A stretch of DNA of 64,000 nucleotides from Thermosynechococcus vestitus BP-1 (GTDB lineage: Bacteria > Cyanobacteriota > Cyanobacteriia > Thermosynechococcales > Thermosynechococcaceae): NCBI RefSeq assembly GCF_000011345.1, contig NC_004113.1, forward strand, positions 2,232,001 through 2,296,000, read 5' to 3'. Both the position numbers and the translations under genes were made by a program. Shown piece by piece: positions 43,405-52,661 of this stretch (position 1 is the first letter of the stretch; every line of letters begins with the position of its first letter). Under the pieces are notes generated by a model that saw only the letters and a program-made list of their open reading frames with translations, did no database searches and was not told where the DNA came from.

Positions 43405-45597
43405 CTAGGGGGCTGATGGACTGCTCTCGGTTTGGACGATCGCCCCAAAATCGCCAATAATTGCCGCACAGTTGCGCAACAGACCAAGGAGTGCTAGACG
43501 ATTGGCACGCACCGTTGCATCCTCTGCCATCACCAGCACACTTTCTTCCCCATCGAAGAAGCGACTGACAATCGGGGCAAGGGAGACTAAAGCATCCACA
43601 ATTGCGCCGTAGGCACGCTGCCCCTGGGCCTGTTGCACCGTTGGCAAGATGTCCTTGAGGGCGGCATAGAATTCCTTTTCAATGGGGGTTTCCAGGTGCT
43701 TAGCCTTGACTGCGCGGATATTGAGGCAGTCTGTCCCCAGGGTGCCTTGGCGGGCCAAGCGAGCAGCGCGGTTCACCGTGGGGTAAATAGCCATGAGTTC
43801 ACCCGATTGGCGCAGTTTTTGCAAAAATTGGGCGCGATCGCGGGCATCAACCACATCCCTGAGGGCACGAATCTGCAACTCCGGCTGATCCTCTGGAATC
43901 ACAGCATTCACCAAGTCATACTCAATGCCTAAGTCTTCTTGAAGAAGTGTCCGCAGGCGCTGGCTAAAAAACTGCCGCAGTTGCTGCTCTAAGTCAGCGG
44001 CACTGAGCTTAGCGGCAAATTGGCGACAAAAGGCTTGGGCGTACTCCTGTAGCAGAGCGAGGAGATTCAGATGGTGTTCCCCCTGCCAGAGGATGGTGAT
44101 TACCCCATTGGCTGCCCGCCGTAGGGCAAAAGGATCCGAAGAACCCGTAGGACACAGGCCGAGGCCAAAGAGGGAGACTAGGGTATCCAAGCGATCCGCC
44201 AATCCCACCACCTGACCCGTGAGACTCTGGGGCTGGCGATCGCCCGCAAAACGAGGCAGATAATGTTCAAAAATTCCCGTGGCCACTGCTGGAGCTTCCC
44301 CAGAGACCGTGGCATAGACTTGGCCCATGTAGCCCTGAAGTTCAGGAAATTCCCCCACCATCTGCGTCACTAGATCCGCTTTGCACAGGGAAGCGGTGCG
44401 TTCAATGGCAGCAACCTCTGCAGCCGTACAGTTTAAGGCGGTTGCAATTTGGCGAGCCAGCGCCGTTAACCGCTCCACTTTGTCCGCCATGGATCCCAAT
44501 TCATCTTGGAAGGTGACCGTGGCTAGTTTCCCGCAGTAGTGCTCTAGGGGCTGTGCTGTATCTGCTTTGTAGAAGAACTCAGCATCCGCTAGGCGGGCAC
44601 GAATCACCCGCTCATTCCCCCCACGAATCAACGGAGTTGCCGCCGGAGCACCATTGCTAATGGTGATGAACACCGGCAGCAGGGCTTGGCGAGTCGCATC
44701 GGTGTACACGGGAAAATACCGCTGATGGGACACCAATACGGTGGTAATCACCTCAAGGGGCAAGGCAAGAAACCGCGCTTCAAAACTCCCCAAGACCGCT
44801 GTTGGCCATTCCACGAGGTGGGTGACTTCCTCTAAAAGGGGCACCTCTAAATCCGTCCAGCCGCCCGCCTCCGCAGCAAGGGCAGCAATTTGCTCACGAA
44901 TCCGTTGCTGGCGGACTTCTGGATCCACCAAGACCCCCGCCTTTTCAAGGGCAGTGGCGTAGTCTTGGGCATGGCTGAGAACAATGGCACCTTGGGAAAG
45001 GACCCGATGGCCATAGGTGGTGCGATCGCTAGCAATGGCCACAGAATGGCTTTCCAAGACCAAGGGCAGCACCCGCTCATCCCACAGCAACACCAACCAG
45101 CGAATAGGACGCGAAAAGCGCAGATCTCCATCGCCCCAGCGCATGAAGCGAGGACCCTCAAGGGCAGCAATCCACTGTTGCGCCAGCTCACTCAAGAGTT
45201 GGGGGGTTGGTTGGCCAGGGCGAACCTGTTTGAGATAGACGACCTCCCCCTTTGCCGTGGGGCGGATTTCAATGTCCTCGAGACTGCCTTGGCGCGATCG
45301 CAGGAAGCCCAAGAGAGCCGGTGTGGGTTCCCCCTCCCGAAAGGCCACGGTGGCCGCTGGCCCTTTGATCTCAACGACTTGATCCGGCTGCTGGGGCGGT
45401 AACCCCTCAATCAGGACTGCTAAGCGGCGCGGGGTTGCCCAGACGTTGACTTCTCCCGTGAGTCCCCGCTCCTTAAGGGTTTGGGGGATCAGGGTGCGCC
45501 ACTGCCGCAGGGCACTACTGACAAAGCGGGCAGGGAGATCCTCGGTTCCCACCTCCAAGAGGAAGGTATGCAGTGATGAGTGGGGCATGGTGACCAT
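43405..45597 (-). CDS. glyS: Glycyl-tRNA synthetase beta subunit
   Basis: The 730-residue protein matches the beta chain of the bacterial alpha2beta2 glycyl-tRNA synthetase: LLEVGTEDLPARFVSSALRQW, TPRRLAVLIEGLP, TTVLVSHQRYFPVYT and VGLADRLDTLVSLFGLGLCPTGSSDPFALRR. It binds and presents tRNA-Gly; the alpha subunit gene is not in the window. The start is ATG 45597 (or 45588). The gene follows pnp by three bases, so the two are co-transcribed. Confidence 0.96.
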   Translation of the reverse strand: MVTMPHSSLHTFLLEVGTEDLPARFVSSALRQWRTLIPQTLKERGLTGEVNVWATPRRLAVLIEGLPPQQPDQVVEIKGPAATVAFREGEPTPALLGFLRSRQGSLEDIEIRPTAKGEVVYLKQVRPGQPTPQLLSELAQQWIAALEGPRFMRWGDGDLRFSRPIRWLVLLWDERVLPLVLESHSVAIASDRTTYGHRVLSQGAIVLSHAQDYATALEKAGVLVDPEVRQQRIREQIAALAAEAGGWTDLEVPLLEEVTHLVEWPTAVLGSFEARFLALPLEVITTVLVSHQRYFPVYTDATRQALLPVFITISNGAPAATPLIRGGNERVIRARLADAEFFYKADTAQPLEHYCGKLATVTFQDELGSMADKVERLTALARQIATALNCTAAEVAAIERTASLCKADLVTQMVGEFPELQGYMGQVYATVSGEAPAVATGIFEHYLPRFAGDRQPQSLTGQVVGLADRLDTLVSLFGLGLCPTGSSDPFALRRAANGVITILWQGEHHLNLLALLQEYAQAFCRQFAAKLSAADLEQQLRQFFSQRLRTLLQEDLGIEYDLVNAVIPEDQPELQIRALRDVVDARDRAQFLQKLRQSGELMAIYPTVNRAARLARQGTLGTDCLNIRAVKAKHLETPIEKEFYAALKDILPTVQQAQGQRAYGAIVDALVSLAPIVSRFFDGEESVLVMAEDATVRANRLALLGLLRNCAAIIGDFGAIVQTESSPSAP

Positions 45598-45600
45598 GGG

Positions 45601-47748
45601 CTAGACAACGGAGTTACTGCGGGCGGCTTCGGCCTCGTCGGGATGAATGCCAAGGCGGGTGAGGTTAATGCGGCCTTTGCTGTCCACCTCACGGATTTTG
45701 ACGACAATTTCATCGCCAATTTTCACTTCGTCCTCGACCTTACCAACGCGATACTCCGCCAACTGGGAAATGTGGATCATCCCCTCTTTGCCCGGGAGAA
45801 GCTCAACAAAAGCACCGATGGGAATAATCCGTGTCACCCTGCCCAGATAGACATCACCGGCATTGAGCTTTCGCGTTAGACCCTCAATGGCAGCCCGTGC
45901 TTGCTTCGCATTGGTTTCATTGGGGGCAGTAATGGTGACGAGCCCTTCTTCGCTGATGTCCACCTTGACGTTGTATTGCTCAGAGATACCGCGCACCGTT
46001 TTGCCCCCTGGACCAATAACCAGCCCAATCATATCCGGAGGAATCTGCAACGTCAGCAGCCGTGGCGCACTGGGGGGCAGTTGGGGACGGGGTTTATCGA
46101 GCACTGCCAGCATTTTCTCAAGGATATGCAGCCGCGCCGGCCGCGCCTGTTCAATCGCCTGCTGAATCACGGCAACGGGCAAGCCGGTAATTTTCATATC
46201 CATTTGCAGGGCAGTGATGCCGCTATCGGTGCCGGCAACTTTGAAGTCCATGTCACCAAGGAAGTCTTCAATTCCCTGAATGTCGGTGAGGATGCGCACC
46301 TCGTTGCCCTCCTTGATCAATCCCATAGCTGCACCACTGACAGGCTTGCGGATGGGTACCCCGGCATCCATCAGCGAGAGGGTGGACCCACAAACGGATC
46401 CCATGGAGGTCGAGCCATCGGAAGAGAGCACCTCCGACACCACTCGGATCACGTAGGGAAACTCCTCCTTGGGGGGAAGGACGGGTTCAAGGGCACGCTC
46501 AGCAAGGGCACCATGGCCAATTTCTCGCCGCCCCGGCGATCGCAGGGGTTTGACTTCACCGACGGAGTAGGGGGGAAAGTTGTAGTGGTGCAGATAACGT
46601 TTGCTGTCCTCGGGATGCAAATCATCCAGGGCTTGGGCATCGGCAGGAGAACCGAGGGTGGTCACGGACATCACCTGCGTCAAGCCACGATTAAAGAGGG
46701 CACTGCCATGAACCCGCTCTGGGAGAACCCCCACCTCACACCAAATGGGACGCACTTCATCGAGACGGCGGCCATCCACTCGCACCCCTTCTTCAATAAT
46801 TTGCTGCCGCATGAGTTTTTTCGTGACGGCCTTAAAGAGGGTGGGTAGGGCTTTGGGGTTTTCCGCCGCCGCCACAGCCACTGGGTCATCCTCGGGCAAG
46901 GCAGCAATTTCTTGGGCGATCGCCCCTTGCACCTCATCGAGGGCTGCATCGCGGACATTTTTGTCCTTTTCAAAGCGTTTGAGAATGGCTTTGACCGGTT
47001 CAGCGGCGCGATCGTAGATAAAGTTTTCTAAGGTGGGGTCGATCGCCGGTGGCTCAGCGCGGACAATGTCAATGCCCAATTCCTTGAGGAGATCCCGCTG
47101 CGCTTGAATCAGGTCTCGGATCACCTCATAGGCAAAGTCAATGGCCTCAATCATGTCGGCTTCTGGCAGTTCATTGGCACCAGCCTCCACCATCACCACC
47201 CCATCGGGAGAGCCGGCGACGACCAGATCCAAGCCACCGCGCTCAATTTCTTTGTAGGTGGGGTTGATAACAAACTCATCCCCCACAAGGCCCACCCGCA
47301 CCGCGGCCATCGGGCCATTAAAGGGAATTTGTGCCAACAGAACAGCGATCGAGGCTCCCGTTACCGCCAACACATCGGGGGGAGCATTTTCATCCAGCGA
47401 AACCGTCGTTGCCACCACTTGGAGATCATCGCGCAACCATTGGGGAAAGAGAGGGCGCAGCGGCCGGTCAATCAGACGACCAATGAGAATGGCTTTTTCG
47501 GGGGGGCGACCCTCACGCCGTAAAAAACCGCCGGGAATCCGGCCAGCCGCATAGAGGCGCTCTTCGTAATCAACAACAAGGGGCAAAAAATCAATGCCTT
47601 CGCGCGCAGCAGCACGATTGGCTGTTACCAGTACAGCCGTTTCTCCCGAACTAATGAGAATGGAACCGGCAGCTTGGGGGGCAAATTTTTGCAATACTAC
47701 CTTAATATCCCGTCCATCTAGGGGGATAATCTTTTCTAGACCCTTCAT
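45601..47748 (-). CDS. pnp: Polyribonucleotide nucleotidyltransferase (PNPase)
   Basis: PNPase degrades RNA 3' to 5' with phosphate and, in organisms without poly(A) polymerase I, can also make heteropolymeric tails. The 715-residue protein has two RNase PH domains, with [21 protein letters not shown] and [24 protein letters not shown] domain ([16 protein letters not shown]) and an S1 domain ([23 protein letters not shown]) follow. All expected domains are present. The long plus-strand ORFs inside it are shadows. Confidence 0.97.
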   Translation of the reverse strand: MKGLEKIIPLDGRDIKVVLQKFAPQAAGSILISSGETAVLVTANRAAAREGIDFLPLVVDYEERLYAAGRIPGGFLRREGRPPEKAILIGRLIDRPLRPLFPQWLRDDLQVVATTVSLDENAPPDVLAVTGASIAVLLAQIPFNGPMAAVRVGLVGDEFVINPTYKEIERGGLDLVVAGSPDGVVMVEAGANELPEADMIEAIDFAYEVIRDLIQAQRDLLKELGIDIVRAEPPAIDPTLENFIYDRAAEPVKAILKRFEKDKNVRDAALDEVQGAIAQEIAALPEDDPVAVAAAENPKALPTLFKAVTKKLMRQQIIEEGVRVDGRRLDEVRPIWCEVGVLPERVHGSALFNRGLTQVMSVTTLGSPADAQALDDLHPEDSKRYLHHYNFPPYSVGEVKPLRSPGRREIGHGALAERALEPVLPPKEEFPYVIRVVSEVLSSDGSTSMGSVCGSTLSLMDAGVPIRKPVSGAAMGLIKEGNEVRILTDIQGIEDFLGDMDFKVAGTDSGITALQMDMKITGLPVAVIQQAIEQARPARLHILEKMLAVLDKPRPQLPPSAPRLLTLQIPPDMIGLVIGPGGKTVRGISEQYNVKVDISEEGLVTITAPNETNAKQARAAIEGLTRKLNAGDVYLGRVTRIIPIGAFVELLPGKEGMIHISQLAEYRVGKVEDEVKIGDEIVVKIREVDSKGRINLTRLGIHPDEAEAARSNSVV

Positions 47749-47819
47749 TGGCGTTCTATTGTGTCCTTACTTCCTATTTCTTTCTCTCTACTAGGATAGC
47801 CGCTTCTGCCACTCATCCG

Positions 47820-48845
47820 CTAAAGTTCAAGGATTAACCGTGTGCCCCCAAGAACCGCCAGACTGGGGGTGGCACTCCAACTTTGGGTTAATAAAATTTG
47901 TATCAGTTCCGCCGATCGCTGGCTGCTGGGGCTACCCTGTAACCCCAAATAGAAACTAGCAGAGTGGTGGCTATCTTGACCGAGAACCTTCAGTAGATCA
48001 TCAGCGTAGTGAATCGCTTTTTCCATCTGGGTTTGCAAGCTGGTCCATAAATCCACATTGCGGAGATTGCTCAGGGTTTCGGCCACCACGTCTTGACGGT
48101 GTTGAATTAAGATGGTTCGCGGCTGGAGCTCTGGGGGTAAATCCGCAAAGAAAATGGCGGGGCCATAGCCAATGAGATGAACGGTCTCCATCCATTTCGT
48201 TTGCGGCAGCAGGAATTGACGGACAATGTGACAGGCAAGGGCAGTGATAATCAACCCTTGGCTATGGGCAACAAGATACAATTCGGCCCCCGCTTGTAAT
48301 CCCTTGACAATTTCATAGGCCAACCGCAGGGTGGGACGTGGTGCCCCGGCTGGAAAGGCACCGTAGAGATACTGGGCAAAATCCCACCAGCCCAATTTTT
48401 GTAGAAAGGATAGGTCGAGGAGTTTCGTGAGGTCAGCGGCACTATTGATATCGAGGGGGCGCTGTTGGATTTGGCTGGGTTGGGCGATCGCTAGAATATC
48501 GGCATCGTCGGCAAGATCTTTGCTCACCAGTGGGCCAAGGAGTTTGGCATACTCATGGCGGCGATCTTTGCTGGCATCTGGAGCTGCAGTCTCGGACCAA
48601 AAATGGTAGAGTTCTGCCTTAGCGAGGAAACTTTCCAAGAGATCCGCTTGGAAGCCATGGGTTTGATTGTGAATGCCACGAATTTCTAAGGGATAAGTCG
48701 CCGTGAGTTCGGCAAGGCGGTTCAAATCCCGCAGTTGCTTGGCAGCATCGCTACCTATCCCATTCACATGGAGTAAACGCCGTCGCACAGGAGCACTCAG
48801 GGGTTTCTGGGGCAAAAGAATCGTGCCGTCGAGGGTAGAGGTCAT
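47820..48845 (-). CDS. Hypothetical protein with lipase-like alpha/beta-hydrolase elbow
   Basis: The 341-residue product has RRLLHVNGIGSDAAKQLRDLNRLAE near the N-terminus and AELYLVAHSQGLIITALACH in the middle. The latter resembles the nucleophile elbow of lipases (AHSQG, Ser candidate). VHLIGYGPAIFFADLPPE and ILIQHRQDVVAE could carry the acid and His. There is no signal peptide. I would call it a probable intracellular alpha/beta hydrolase of unknown substrate. It lies 71 bases upstream of pnp on the opposite side, read leftward from the small-RNA region. Confidence 0.65.
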   Translation of the reverse strand: MTSTLDGTILLPQKPLSAPVRRRLLHVNGIGSDAAKQLRDLNRLAELTATYPLEIRGIHNQTHGFQADLLESFLAKAELYHFWSETAAPDASKDRRHEYAKLLGPLVSKDLADDADILAIAQPSQIQQRPLDINSAADLTKLLDLSFLQKLGWWDFAQYLYGAFPAGAPRPTLRLAYEIVKGLQAGAELYLVAHSQGLIITALACHIVRQFLLPQTKWMETVHLIGYGPAIFFADLPPELQPRTILIQHRQDVVAETLSNLRNVDLWTSLQTQMEKAIHYADDLLKVLGQDSHHSASFYLGLQGSPSSQRSAELIQILLTQSWSATPSLAVLGGTRLILEL

Positions 48846-48952
48846 AGGAGATTCAGAAATTCAAATGAGAGACTTTGGCGAAACGCAATCAAAGGCGGCT
48901 AAGTTGTGATCATCGTCACAGTCATTCTATCGGGGGATAGGTCATACTAGAT

Positions 48953-49033
48953 AGTGACTCAGTACTATCCGAGTCATCAACAGGGAACACACAACGAGCC
49001 GACAGACTGTAGGTCAGTTTGTCGGTTTTTTTT
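48953..49033 (+). ncRNA. Candidate small RNA with 5' hairpin and intrinsic terminator
   Basis: TGACTC (48955-48960) and GAGTCA (48971-48976) form a perfect 6-bp stem. About 22 unpaired A/C-rich bases follow, then a textbook terminator. No ORF enters the terminator from the left on this strand, so a short independent transcript of about 80 nt is the simplest reading. A CATACT box at 48943-48948 could be its -10, and an inverted repeat CTATC-GGGG-GATAG (48927-48940) lies just upstream. The layout recalls cyanobacterial Yfr RNAs, but the Yfr1 core ACTCCTCACAC is absent. Confidence 0.5.
48999..49033 (+). terminator. Intrinsic terminator of the candidate small RNA
   Basis: CCGACAGACTG (48999-49009) pairs with CAGTTTGTCGG (49015-49025), one G-T pair, around loop TAGGT, and is followed by eight T (49026-49033). 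This is the clearest Rho-independent terminator in the window. Confidence 0.85.
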
Positions 49034-49139
49034 AGATAATTTCAGGCAGGCGCCACAAAAAGATCACGGTTCGTTGAGATGCCGGACTCTATGGCCAACC
49101 TCAATGCTGGCAGGGGCAGCAGGGATGCGGTTCCCGAAG

Positions 49140-49436
49140 TGAGGCAATTCGTCGGATGTTGCAACAATTCCTGCAGCCGACGGAGATGACCTGTCCAACG
49201 GTTTGACAACGCCTGAGTGCCCTAGAACAGCAAGTGGCGGCTCTTGAACGCCAACTGTGCCCCCTCAACCCACTATCGAAACCCTGACGATCGCTGAGCT
49301 AGAGCGGCTAAACCGCCCACCACTGGTGGCGCTAGCCCAGGATTTGGGCATCTATAGCTATAAGCTGAATAGTCCAGCCTGGCGGCAGGCGATTTGGGCG
49401 GCAAAACAAGCGATCTATGGGCAGGGGCAGCAATGA
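49140..49436 (+). pseudogene. Decayed ORF upstream of menA, family not recognised
   Basis: Several frames must be joined to read a protein. One gives MLQQFLQPTEMTCPTV and then TGA near 49205. Another gives SALEQQVAALERQLCPL. A third gives TIAELERLNRPPLVALAQDL and YSYKLNSPAWRQAIWAAKQA, ending at TGA 49434-49436. The segments look like a coiled coil followed by a small SAP/Rho-N-like helical domain, so this is probably the wreck of a real gene. It ends 33 bases before menA and does not affect it. Confidence 0.55.
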
Positions 49437-49469
49437 TATGCTGACCAAGGTGACTCAACGTTAAGGGAG

Positions 49470-50366
49470 ATGACGAGTTCCTCAGAATCGATAGATCGCT
49501 CGCGTTTATGGTGGGCGGCGATTAAACTTCCCCTGTACAGCGTCGCGGTGATGCCCATTTGGTTGGGCACGGCGGTGGCGATCGCCAAGACCGGCAGAGG
49601 GCACTGGTGGCCTTTTGGTTTGTTTCTAACGGCGGCCGTGCTGATTTTGGCCTGGCTGAATCTGAGCAATGATGTCTTTGATGCCGAAACGGGGATCGAT
49701 CGCCACAAGTACCATTCCGTGGTCAATCTTACAGGCAAAAAGCAACTGATCTTTTGGCTGAGCAACCTCTGCCTACTCTTGGGGCTACTGGGGATTGCGG
49801 CCATTAGTTGGCTGCAACAGGATGGAACGGTTTTAGGGTTGGTATTGCTCTGCTGTGCCCTAGGCTATAGCTACCAGGGGCCACCCTTTCGTCTGGGGTA
49901 TTTGGGTTTGGGGGAGCCGATTTGTTTTATCTGCTTTGGTCCCTTGGCGATCGCTGCCGCCTACTATAGCCAAGTGCAAACCTTTAGCGCCAGTATTTGG
50001 CCTGTAGCCATCCTCAATGGCCTGACAACAACGCTGATTCTCTTTTGCTCCCACTTTCACCAAGTGGCCGATGATCTGGCCGCCGGCAAACGTTCCCCAG
50101 TCGTGCGCCTAGGGACGGCTCGCAGTGCGCAACTGGTCTATGGTGCCTGTGGTCTCTTTTATGGGGTGTTGGTGGCCAGTGTCCTCTGGGGACTGCTGCC
50201 GTGGCCAACACTGCTGGCTTTGAGTTCACTGCCCTGGGCAATTTATTTGTGCCAGCGGATGGCACAATTTCACAGTGTGCCTGAGCAGATCAAGAACTCG
50301 AAATTTATTGCTGTGCAACTGCATTTTTGGAGTAGCTTGCTCTTGGGATTGGGCTATTTGCTTTGA
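49470..50366 (+). CDS. menA: 1,4-dihydroxy-2-naphthoate phytyltransferase
   Basis: MenA attaches the phytyl chain to the naphthoate ring in phylloquinone synthesis, the photosystem I electron acceptor A1. The 298-residue membrane protein has about eight helices and the two UbiA-family metal motifs: NLSNDVFDAETGIDRHK and HQVADDLAAGKRSPVVRLG. The cyanobacterial enzyme uses phytyl diphosphate. ATG 49470 is preceded by AAGGGAG, a fair ribosome-binding site. The 3' end overlaps the convergent small gene by 13 bases. Confidence 0.92.
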   Translation: MTSSSESIDRSRLWWAAIKLPLYSVAVMPIWLGTAVAIAKTGRGHWWPFGLFLTAAVLILAWLNLSNDVFDAETGIDRHKYHSVVNLTGKKQLIFWLSNLCLLLGLLGIAAISWLQQDGTVLGLVLLCCALGYSYQGPPFRLGYLGLGEPICFICFGPLAIAAAYYSQVQTFSASIWPVAILNGLTTTLILFCSHFHQVADDLAAGKRSPVVRLGTARSAQLVYGACGLFYGVLVASVLWGLLPWPTLLALSSLPWAIYLCQRMAQFHSVPEQIKNSKFIAVQLHFWSSLLLGLGYLL

Positions 50367-50638
50367 GCTGGGGGGCGATCGCGATTCAGTGACCACTGGT
50401 ATTCGACACTGCCGCCGGCTGATTGCCATTCCTCCTCAAACTGCTTTTGCAGCCGCAGGGCTTTGCGCAGATGAATGACAGCACTGTGGAGCTGTTGATA
50501 GCCACTGGAGTTGGGGGGGAGGGCGGCTAAGGAAGCCCGTTCCAAAATTTGCAGCACTAGCTCGTAATGAATGTGGGCAGGAACGGGAACCTTATCTGAG
50601 GAAGCAGAATAACGAGTCACTAGGGGCAACACCTCCAA
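50354..50638 (-). CDS. Small conserved cyanobacterial protein (possibly DUF5340)
   Basis: The 94-residue product has a helical core PAHIHYELVLQILERASLA and LRKALRLQKQFEEEWQ, ending with VEYQWSLN. The pattern resembles a small cyanobacteria-specific family that I recall as DUF5340; the name is from memory. The N-terminal 15 residues are poorly conserved in character, so the real start might be later. It lies 21 bases after the GNAT 3' fragment on the same strand, so both belonged to one transcript before the IS insertion. Confidence 0.65.
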   Translation of the reverse strand: MEVLPLVTRYSASSDKVPVPAHIHYELVLQILERASLAALPPNSSGYQQLHSAVIHLRKALRLQKQFEEEWQSAGGSVEYQWSLNRDRPPAQSK

Positions 50639-50659
50639 GAACTATAACTATCTAGCCTG

Positions 50660-50983
50660 CTAGCGGCGGCGGGGACGGCGATAGGTCAGCCGCTCGGAGC
50701 GATCGCGCTCGTAGGCAATCAGTCGGCCATAGATTTCATCCTTGGTTAAGTTTAACGAAAAAAAGACATGTTGCCGCGGATGACCAAAGCCCTTAGGGGT
50801 AAAAAACTTCACTGCCGCGGTATTCGCAGGGTCAGTATCCACCAGCATAAACCGTGCCCCCTCTTCAATCATGGGTTCGATGAGCTTATCCACAAGCTTG
50901 TCGGCAATGCCCCGCCGTTGATACTGCGGATGAATCCCTAGCCAGTTCATGTAACCATAGACCCACGGGGCTTTGCTAATCAT
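50660..50983 (-). CDS. GNAT acetyltransferase, C-terminal half, restarted after IS insertion
   Basis: These 107 residues carry the acetyl-CoA-binding part of a GNAT protein: YMNWLGIHPQYQRRGIADKLVDKL includes the QRRGIA pyrophosphate loop. FFTPKGFGHPRQHVFF is the C-terminal strand region. The ATG at 50983 was an internal Met codon of the original gene (GT-M-ISKAP). IS copy 3 lies directly before it and places GGAGG five bases upstream. The half can therefore be translated on its own if a transcript reaches it. The substrate is unknown; the C-terminus is Arg-rich (RLTYRRPRRR). Confidence 0.75.
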   Translation of the reverse strand: MISKAPWVYGYMNWLGIHPQYQRRGIADKLVDKLIEPMIEEGARFMLVDTDPANTAAVKFFTPKGFGHPRQHVFFSLNLTKDEIYGRLIAYERDRSERLTYRRPRRR

Positions 50984-50998
50984 CTTTACCTCCGAGAG
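50984..50998 (-). promoter_or_regulatory. IS-borne ribosome-binding site for the GNAT C-terminal half
   Basis: The minus strand reads CTCTCGGAGGTAAAG followed by ATG at 50983. Before insertion this ATG was an internal codon without a ribosome-binding site. Confidence 0.65.
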
Positions 50999-51093
50999 AC
51001 CCCTTCCTTTAGGGAGGGGAGGGATAGGAGCGATAGTCTGTGACTGCCAAGTATAGTTGTGTTACTCACAGAATAATCGCTATAATTTAAAGC

Positions 51094-52266
51094 ATGCAAA
51101 AGGCTTTCAGTTACCGCTTCTACCCAACGACCGAGCAGGAATCCCTGCTTCGGAGAACATTGGGCTGTGTTCGGTTGGTTTATAATCGAGCACTGGCAGC
51201 GAGAACAGAAGCCTGGTATGAACGAAAAGAGAGACTTGACTACGTTCAAACCTCTGCCTTGCTTACTCAGTGGAAGAAGCAAGATGACCTTCAGTTTTTG
51301 AATGAGGTTAGCTGTGTTCCCTTGCAGCAGGCATTGAGACATCTGCAATCTGCTTTCACTAACTTTTTTGCAGGTCGGGCAAAATATCCCAACTTCAAAA
51401 AGAAACGCAATGGCGGTAGCGCAGAATTCACCAAGTCTGCTTTTAGGTGGAAAGACGGAAAAGTATTCTTGGCAAAGTGCAACGAACCGCCGAATATTCT
51501 CTGGTCGAGACGGCTTCCAGATGGTGTTGAACCATCCACGGTGACCATCAGGCTTAACCCTGCTGGACAGTGGTACATCAGTCTGAGGTTTGATGACCCC
51601 AGAGATTTGACACTGCAGCCCGTCGACCCGTCGGTTGGTTTGGACGTAGGGATGAGCAGTCTCATTACCCTGAGTACAGGGGAAAAGATTGCCAACCCCA
51701 AGCACTTTAACCGCTACTACAAACGACTCCGTAAGGCGCAGCGGTCTTTGAGTCGCAAACAAAAAGGCTCTCGCAATTGGGATAAGGCGCGGTTGAAAGT
51801 TGCCAAGATTCACCAGAAAATCTCTGATTCCAGAAAAGACCATTTGCACCAGTTGACGACTCGATTGATACGTGAAAACCAAACGATCATAATCGAGTCG
51901 TTGGCTGTGAAGAATATGGTCAAGAACCGTCAGCTTGCCCGATCCATCAGTGATGCTGGATGGGGTGAACTGGTACGGCAATTGGAATACAAGGCCCAGT
52001 GGTATGGTCGGACACTGGTGAAGATTGACCGATGGTTTCCCAGTTCTAAACGCTGTGGACAGTGTGGTCACATTGTTGAGCGGTTGCCATTGAGCGTCCG
52101 AGAATGGGACTGTCCTAAGTGTGGGGCGCACCATGATCGGGATATAAATGCCGCTGGGAATATTTTGGCCGTGGGACACACGGTTACAGTCTGTGGAGCG
52201 GGTGTAAGACCTGATAGGCATACGTCTAGAGGGCAACTGCGAAGAAGCAGAAAGTCTCAAAAGTGA
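51094..52266 (+). CDS. tnpB: TnpB RNA-guided nuclease, copy 3
   Basis: The 390-residue frame is intact, with RuvC residues in VGLDVGMSSL, IIIESLAVKNM and HHDRDINAAGN, and both Cys pairs of the zinc finger. It shares LLTQWKK, EVSCVPL and EPPNILW with copy 2, but RKAQRSL and SRGQL with copy 1. The Val-to-Ile change before the catalytic Glu is private. The promoter TTGTGT-18-TATAAT matches copy 1, and the ATG is again seven bases after the -10 box. Confidence 0.95.
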   Translation: MQKAFSYRFYPTTEQESLLRRTLGCVRLVYNRALAARTEAWYERKERLDYVQTSALLTQWKKQDDLQFLNEVSCVPLQQALRHLQSAFTNFFAGRAKYPNFKKKRNGGSAEFTKSAFRWKDGKVFLAKCNEPPNILWSRRLPDGVEPSTVTIRLNPAGQWYISLRFDDPRDLTLQPVDPSVGLDVGMSSLITLSTGEKIANPKHFNRYYKRLRKAQRSLSRKQKGSRNWDKARLKVAKIHQKISDSRKDHLHQLTTRLIRENQTIIIESLAVKNMVKNRQLARSISDAGWGELVRQLEYKAQWYGRTLVKIDRWFPSSKRCGQCGHIVERLPLSVREWDCPKCGAHHDRDINAAGNILAVGHTVTVCGAGVRPDRHTSRGQLRRSRKSQK

Positions 52267-52285
52267 TTTTGGGAATCCCCCTGCT

Positions 52286-52597
52286 TTAGCGGGGGGAGGA
52301 TGTCAATGTGCCCAAGATAAACCCGACCACCTGCGAATCGGCTTCGGCAACCAGACAGTATTCTGGTTCGGTGTTATAGAAACCAATAACCGCCCATTCA
52401 TCCCAGATGCGATAGAGGGAAGGATACAAATCACTTGTAAAAAGTTCTTCGCCAAAGTGAAACACTGGGGCAAGGTCATCAATCCCCATCTCGCGAATAA
52501 AAATGCTAGTGGGTTCAGAGCGCTCTTCTTCTTGGGTGGGAACGATTTCTAAATCAACTAAATTGTGCTCGATGGGATCATCAGCGTGCAAAGACAT
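52286..52597 (-). pseudogene. GNAT acetyltransferase, N-terminal half cut by IS copy 3
   Basis: The frame encodes 103 residues. About 97 are native (TSIFIREMGIDDLAPVFHFG... EYCLVAEADSQVVGFILGT), and the last six (LTSSPR) come from the IS before a TAA. It carries the first strands and helices of the GNAT fold but no acetyl-CoA loop. With the 107-residue C-terminal half the ancestral protein would be about 204 residues. The cut lies in the loop before the strand that leads into the cofactor motif. It is inactive alone; reassembly with the other half is possible but unproven. Confidence 0.8.
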
Positions 52598-52661
52598 ACA
52601 AAGCGGTTATACCGAGTTATTTCTCGCTTAGCCTCTGTTCATTGGCATTAAGGGGACAATT

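Larger units (their letters stand above)
50984..52306 (+). mobile_element. TnpB-only IS200/IS605-group element, copy 3 (1323 bp)
   Basis: This copy is identical in length and ends to copies 1 and 2, directly after TCAT (rc ATGA), and antiparallel to the disrupted GNAT gene. Joining the flanks restores GGC ACA ATG ATT AGC in one frame, which fixes the boundaries to the base. Hairpins are at 51000-51019 and 52277-52296. The 5' end and the tnpB 3' part resemble copy 1; the tnpB 5' half resembles copy 2. Confidence 0.93.

Noticed and set aside
45901-46848. 315-codon plus-strand ORF inside pnp
   Set aside because: Shadow of the pnp reading frame; composition is unlike a real protein and pnp motifs cover the region.
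48953-49033. Yfr1 identity for the small-RNA candidate
   Set aside because: The invariant Yfr1 core ACTCCTCACAC is absent even though the two-hairpin layout is similar.
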